A stretch of 64,000 nucleotides of DNA from Candidatus Opimibacter iunctus (GTDB lineage Bacteria; Bacteroidota; Bacteroidia; Chitinophagales; Saprospiraceae), in NCBI GenBank assembly GCA_016716665.1, contig JADJVH010000002.1, positions 186,001 to 250,000 of the forward strand. The letters run 5' to 3'. The notes beneath the pieces were generated by a model. That model was not told the DNA's origin. It saw only the letters and a program-made list of their open reading frames with translations, and ran no database searches. This document shows, one piece after another, positions 61,149-64,000 of the stretch; within the stretch, counting starts at the first letter, position 1, and every line of letters begins with the position of its first letter. The position numbers were made by a program, and so were the translations under genes.

Positions 61149-61169
61149 GTACTATGCAATACAAAGTAC
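61149..61169 (-). promoter_or_regulatory. Putative PadR operator
   Basis: GTACTATG (61149-61156) and CAAAGTAC (61162-61169) form an inverted repeat with one mismatch around 5 nt, 26 nt upstream of padR. On the coding strand the TACTTTG half overlaps a -7-like position. GTAC-ended dyads of this kind precede many padR-pspC operons as I recall; not verified here. Confidence 0.6.
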
Positions 61170-61271
61170 ACTAATTAAGCATGGTACCTGATGAAAATGG
61201 GTGAATTGTCGACAAACTCACAAATCTGGTAAGGTTTACCCCTTTAGGCGCAACCCAAAAAGGTGGCGGCC

Positions 61272-61295
61272 GTTGCAGGAGTTTGCTCCTGCAAC
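61272..61295. repeat. Hairpin GTTGCAGGAG/CTCCTGCAAC without insert
   Basis: Perfect 10-bp stem with TTTG loop, preceded by GGCC as in the copy at 57944. It is the 'empty' form of the interrupted hairpin there. Confidence 0.7.
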
Positions 61296-61565
61296 TACAG
61301 GAATTCCCAATCAGATTCCTATGGGTATTCCCAATTGAAACCTCATTATTCAAGGAGCAAACCACAAATCCTAAAGGAAATAAACTATTTATCCCGCTCA
61401 GGGTATTAAGAGAATTCAGTTGGTACCAAGCCTATCGTGAATTACGTTCTTGATGAAGTGGATTATTTAGTTAGCTGTAAAACTATTTTGCATAGTCAAG
61501 CATAACATTACTATACTATCTTGTAGACAATGAAAAGTGTATTTCAAGATTCCTTTAAATCAAAA

Positions 61566-62097
61566 ATGAGGGCAAGCATAAAAATATTCTTCCTTTTGAT
61601 ATCCCCTTTTGCCTTATTCGGGTGCGAGAAGGATGATATTAAAAAAAAGAAAAGCTGAAGCATTGCCTTCATTTGAAGATAAATGGACCTTCAATGATGC
61701 ATCTTTTACTTACGATAAAAATGATGAGCTGAGTATACGTTTCAATTACTATGTAAAGGATTCTGATATCACTCTAAAGGTTTTATTTCGCAGCATCCCT
61801 GATGAAGAGGGCGTTAGAGAATTAACTTATCAACAAAGTGGCAGTGGTATAGCTAAAGGCATGTCTACTGCCTTCCTAAACGTATTAGTAGGGGAAGATG
61901 CCCTTGGCGAATCGTATATAATTGATACCACTTCTGCTTTGAAAAGTACTATAACAATAGATTGCATTAGTAACAGTAAAATATCAGGGGAATTTCAGGT
62001 TAGTTATGCCCTTTCTGACCCCAATTTTCCAAAGTTTGCCACATGGATACCTGATCAATTCTCCTTAACAGAGGGGAAGTTTGATGCCAGAGATTAA
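61566..62097 (+). CDS. Small lipoprotein, frameshifted at an A8 run
   Basis: The ATG at 61566 opens a lipoprotein signal (IKIFFLLISPFALFGC, lipobox Cys20) followed by EKDDIKKKK and a stop. The frame from about 61640 onward (KRKAEALPSFEDKWTFNDASF to EGKFDARD) has no start of its own except a TTG at 61609. Removing one A from the A8 run at 61641-61648 fuses both into a roughly 176-residue lipoprotein with a beta-rich body of unknown function. The gene is visibly more AT-rich than its neighbours, so acquisition by transfer is possible. I do not recognise the family. Confidence 0.65.
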
Positions 62098-62282
62098 TGG
62101 CTTTCTTGATCAATTCTATTTTTTTCAATGTCATTCCTCTCTGGGGCACTCTATCCAATGGCCAGAGACCGATTATTGCTTTTTTCCTTGGCCGGACTTA
62201 CAGCTCTGATACTATAATTGACATATTATTAAGGAGTTAGACATGCCCAGATGACCCATAATGGGCCTAACTTTGCAGGCTA

Positions 62283-63074
62283 ATGAAAAATATCAATATC
62301 CGGTGGGTGATCCTCCTCGGCGCCGTGACCATCCTCAGCATCATCGCCATGCAGACCTATCTGCTGACGCAGCGCTGGAATCATGAGTCCAAGTCCTTTG
62401 ACCAGACCACCAAGATCGCCCTGCTGCGCGTGGCCCATAAGATGGCCGAACTCAATAAGTCGACGCTTCCGACCAAGGATGTGATCAAGCAGATCACGCC
62501 CAACTATTTTATCGTCAACTTCAATGACACGATTGATGCCAATATCCTGGAGTATTACCTGCTGGAGGAATTCAGCTCGTTAAACTCTTATACCGACTTT
62601 GAATACGGCATCTACAATTGTGCCACAGACGAAATGGTCTATGGCAACCACTGTAACCTGCTTGAATCAGGTACACCAGGACGCCTGGAAGGAAAGCTAC
62701 CAAAGTATGATGAGTTCCTCTACTACTTCGGCGTCAAATTTCCCTCCCGCCAGGAAGACCTGCAGGCGATCACCAGGAGTTCGTGGCTGATGGCCATGAT
62801 CGCTTCGATCACCGTTGCCTTCTTTGTATACGCCATCTGGGTCATCCTCAACCAAAGACGCTATTCGGAGATGCAGCGTGATTTTATCAACAACATGACA
62901 CATGAGTTTAAGACCCCGCTCACGTCTATCCAACTGTCCAGTGATTATCTCACCAAGCAACCGGTGATCCAGGGAGATGAGCGACTCAAGCGATACACAG
63001 AGCTCATCCGATCAATACCAACGCCTCAATACCCAGGTAGAGAAGCTACTCAATGTAGCGCGACTGGAGTCTGA
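62283..63074 (+). CDS. Sensor histidine kinase, N-terminal part (frameshifted)
   Basis: Membrane sensor: first transmembrane helix (WVILLGAVTILSIIAMQTYLL), a periplasmic domain of about 150 residues, and a second helix (LMAMIASITVAFFVYAIWVIL). The HisKA phosphoacceptor region follows (DFINNMTHEFKTPLTSIQLSSDYL). The reading frame is lost at about 63010-63014 (CTC-ATC-CGA-TCA). Family alignment expects ELIRDQYQRLNTQVEKLL, so two bases appear to be missing, or one is extra. The complete kinase would be about 425 residues. Confidence 0.85.
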   Translation: MKNINIRWVILLGAVTILSIIAMQTYLLTQRWNHESKSFDQTTKIALLRVAHKMAELNKSTLPTKDVIKQITPNYFIVNFNDTIDANILEYYLLEEFSSLNSYTDFEYGIYNCATDEMVYGNHCNLLESGTPGRLEGKLPKYDEFLYYFGVKFPSRQEDLQAITRSSWLMAMIASITVAFFVYAIWVILNQRRYSEMQRDFINNMTHEFKTPLTSIQLSSDYLTKQPVIQGDERLKRYTELIRSIPTPQYPGREATQCSATGV

Positions 63075-63558
63075 CGAGTTTAAACTGAAGCGTGAAAAAA
63101 TCAATGTGCATCAGTTGCTCGATGAGGTGCTGGAGACCAAGGGCGCGGAGGCAGGCATCGAAGGAAGAGTGTTTAACAGGCATTATGAAGCCGGAATAGC
63201 TGACATCGAAGGAGACAGGACCCACCTCGGCAGTGTGGTCAGCAACCTGATTGACAATGCGGTCAAGTATTCGAATCCCGATCAGCCTATCGACATCTGG
63301 ACCTCCAATGCAAGTGGAAATATCAACATCCGATTTGTGGACCGGGGCATCGGCATAGCGCCTGCGCATCAAAAACATTTGTTTAAAAAGTTTTATCGTG
63401 TACCTTCAGGCAATGTTCACGATATCAAGGGCTTTGGCCTGGGACTGCATTATGTGAAGCGAATATTGCAGATGCACAAGGGCGATATCAGGGTGGACAG
63501 TGAACTTGGGAAAGGCAGTACGTTTACAATACATATACCAACTATAGCAAAAGCATGA
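62977..63558 (+). CDS. Sensor histidine kinase, C-terminal part (frameshifted)
   Basis: The second half continues HisKA (QRLNTQVEKLLNVARLES) and contains the HATPase_c domain: N box VVSNLIDNAVKYSNPDQ, G1 FVDRGIGIAP, F box HLFKKFYRVP, and G2 GFGLGLHYVKRIL ending GSTFTIHIP. The first about 13 residues are out of frame. It overlaps the response regulator by 4 nt (ATGA), so kinase and regulator are one operon. Confidence 0.88.
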   Translation: MSDSSDTQSSSDQYQRLNTQVEKLLNVARLESDEFKLKREKINVHQLLDEVLETKGAEAGIEGRVFNRHYEAGIADIEGDRTHLGSVVSNLIDNAVKYSNPDQPIDIWTSNASGNINIRFVDRGIGIAPAHQKHLFKKFYRVPSGNVHDIKGFGLGLHYVKRILQMHKGDIRVDSELGKGSTFTIHIPTIAKA

Positions 63559-64000
63559 AAGCAAAAATCCTGTATGTAGAAGATGACGATTCATTGAGCT
63601 TCATCACGAAAGACCAACTCGAAATGGAGAACTATGATGTGACGCATAGCGCGAATGGCAAGGATGCCTGGAGTGTCTTTAAGAAGGGAGAGTTTGATCT
63701 GTGCCTGTTGGATGTGATGTTGCCTCAACTCGATGGATTTGAGTTAGCTAAAAAGATCAGAGCCGTCAGCAAGCATGTGCCGATCATATTCCTTACCGCC
63801 AAGTCAATGGTGGAAGACAAGATGGAAGGCTTCTTACTTGGTGGAGATGATTATGTAACTAAGCCATACAGCTTTGAAGAGCTGAAGATGCGTATCGAAG
63901 TATTCCTGCGCAGGCGCAAGATCATCGAAAACGCCCCCAAGGAAGCCATCATCATCGGCAAGTACAACTTTGACTATGCCAACCTTGATCTCTCTATCAA
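63555..64000 (+). CDS. OmpR/PhoB-type response regulator (cut by window end)
   Basis: An open frame of 148 codons runs to the window edge without a stop. The receiver domain is clear: YVEDDDSL with the acidic pocket, phosphoacceptor Asp in LCLLDVMLPQLDGFELA, conserved Thr in IIFLTAKS and Lys in YVTKPYSFEEL. A linker and the start of a second domain follow (IIIGKYNFDYANLDLSI), as in winged-helix OmpR regulators. It overlaps the kinase stop (ATGA). It is the cognate partner of the upstream kinase by position. Confidence 0.93.
   Translation, partial: MKAKILYVEDDDSLSFITKDQLEMENYDVTHSANGKDAWSVFKKGEFDLCLLDVMLPQLDGFELAKKIRAVSKHVPIIFLTAKSMVEDKMEGFLLGGDDYVTKPYSFEELKMRIEVFLRRRKIIENAPKEAIIIGKYNFDYANLDLSI

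Larger units (their letters stand above)
61124..61565. other. 442-nt intergenic region between padR and a lipoprotein gene
   Basis: It holds the PadR-type dyad (61149-61169) and the hairpin GTTGCAGGAG-TTTG-CTCCTGCAAC (61272-61295), whose relative at 57944 contains a 25-nt insert. GGAATTCCCAA-type palindromic fragments lie at about 61309-61340. The rest is AT-rich, and no gene is supported. Confidence 0.6.

Noticed and set aside
1..64000. tRNA, rRNA, tmRNA or 6S RNA genes
   Set aside because: No T-arm GGTTCGANTCC-type box with matching acceptor stem or rRNA-like segment was seen in any intergenic gap; the zapA-rny gap (81 nt) is too short for 6S RNA.

Overview
The window looks like a chromosomal segment of a Bacteroidota bacterium, most likely from the Saprospiraceae or a close relative. 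The basis is family-level: type IX secretion (T9SS) sorting domains of both kinds, SprB-repeat adhesins, an Oar-like TonB-dependent receptor, Omp28-like and DUF6029-like proteins, ATP synthase genes ordered B-E-F-H-A-G without D and C, and several TAnnTTTG promoter -7 boxes. No tRNA, rRNA, CRISPR array or prophage was recognised.

Layout. 0-10.9 kb: a three-gene surface operon (outer-membrane barrel, 2351-residue giant, fibronectin type III protein). 10.9-13.5 kb: ridA facing ahcY-DUF6702-yidD. 13.7-20.5 kb: Oar-like receptor, CAT-like acetyltransferase, aroQ and recQ. 20.8-23.9 kb: TlpA-like thioredoxin divergent from a DUF6029-like barrel and an Omp28-like lipoprotein. 24.1-29.1 kb: pheT, a short coiled-coil protein, zapA and rny. 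29.4-43.3 kb: a small membrane protein, then two tandem giant SprB-repeat adhesin genes and a VCBS/ASPIC T9SS protein, all on the minus strand. 43.6-49.0 kb: ATP synthase operon. 49.4-51.6 kb: DUF4252 lipoprotein plus an ABC exporter. 51.7-55.8 kb: two T9SS cargo proteins, a PTPS-family enzyme and a Bax-inhibitor-1-like protein. 55.9-56.9 kb: a RAYT-like transposase among REP-like palindromes. 56.9-61.1 kb: M48 protease, prfC and a padR-pspC operon. 61.5-64 kb: a small lipoprotein, a histidine kinase and a response regulator cut by the window edge.

Frameshifts. Six loci carry single- or double-base frameshifts: the Omp28-like gene, the first SprB-like gene (at two places), atpG, the lipoprotein at 61.6 kb and the histidine kinase. 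Most fall in homopolymers. Because one is in atpG, which should be indispensable, at least part of this is probably uncorrected read error rather than gene decay.

Most unusual content. (1) The tandem SprB-repeat paralogues share one architecture, but their 3' halves are far more alike than their 5' halves, as expected after gene conversion. (2) The intergenic repeats are layered: a 28-bp perfect inverted-repeat element; a 25-nt mini-palindrome with core GAGCGGAGTCGA that interrupts two different hairpins; a REP/RAYT system; and a 105-bp MITE-like element beside the pheT promoter. (3) Several dyads look like operators, including a PadR-type one upstream of padR.
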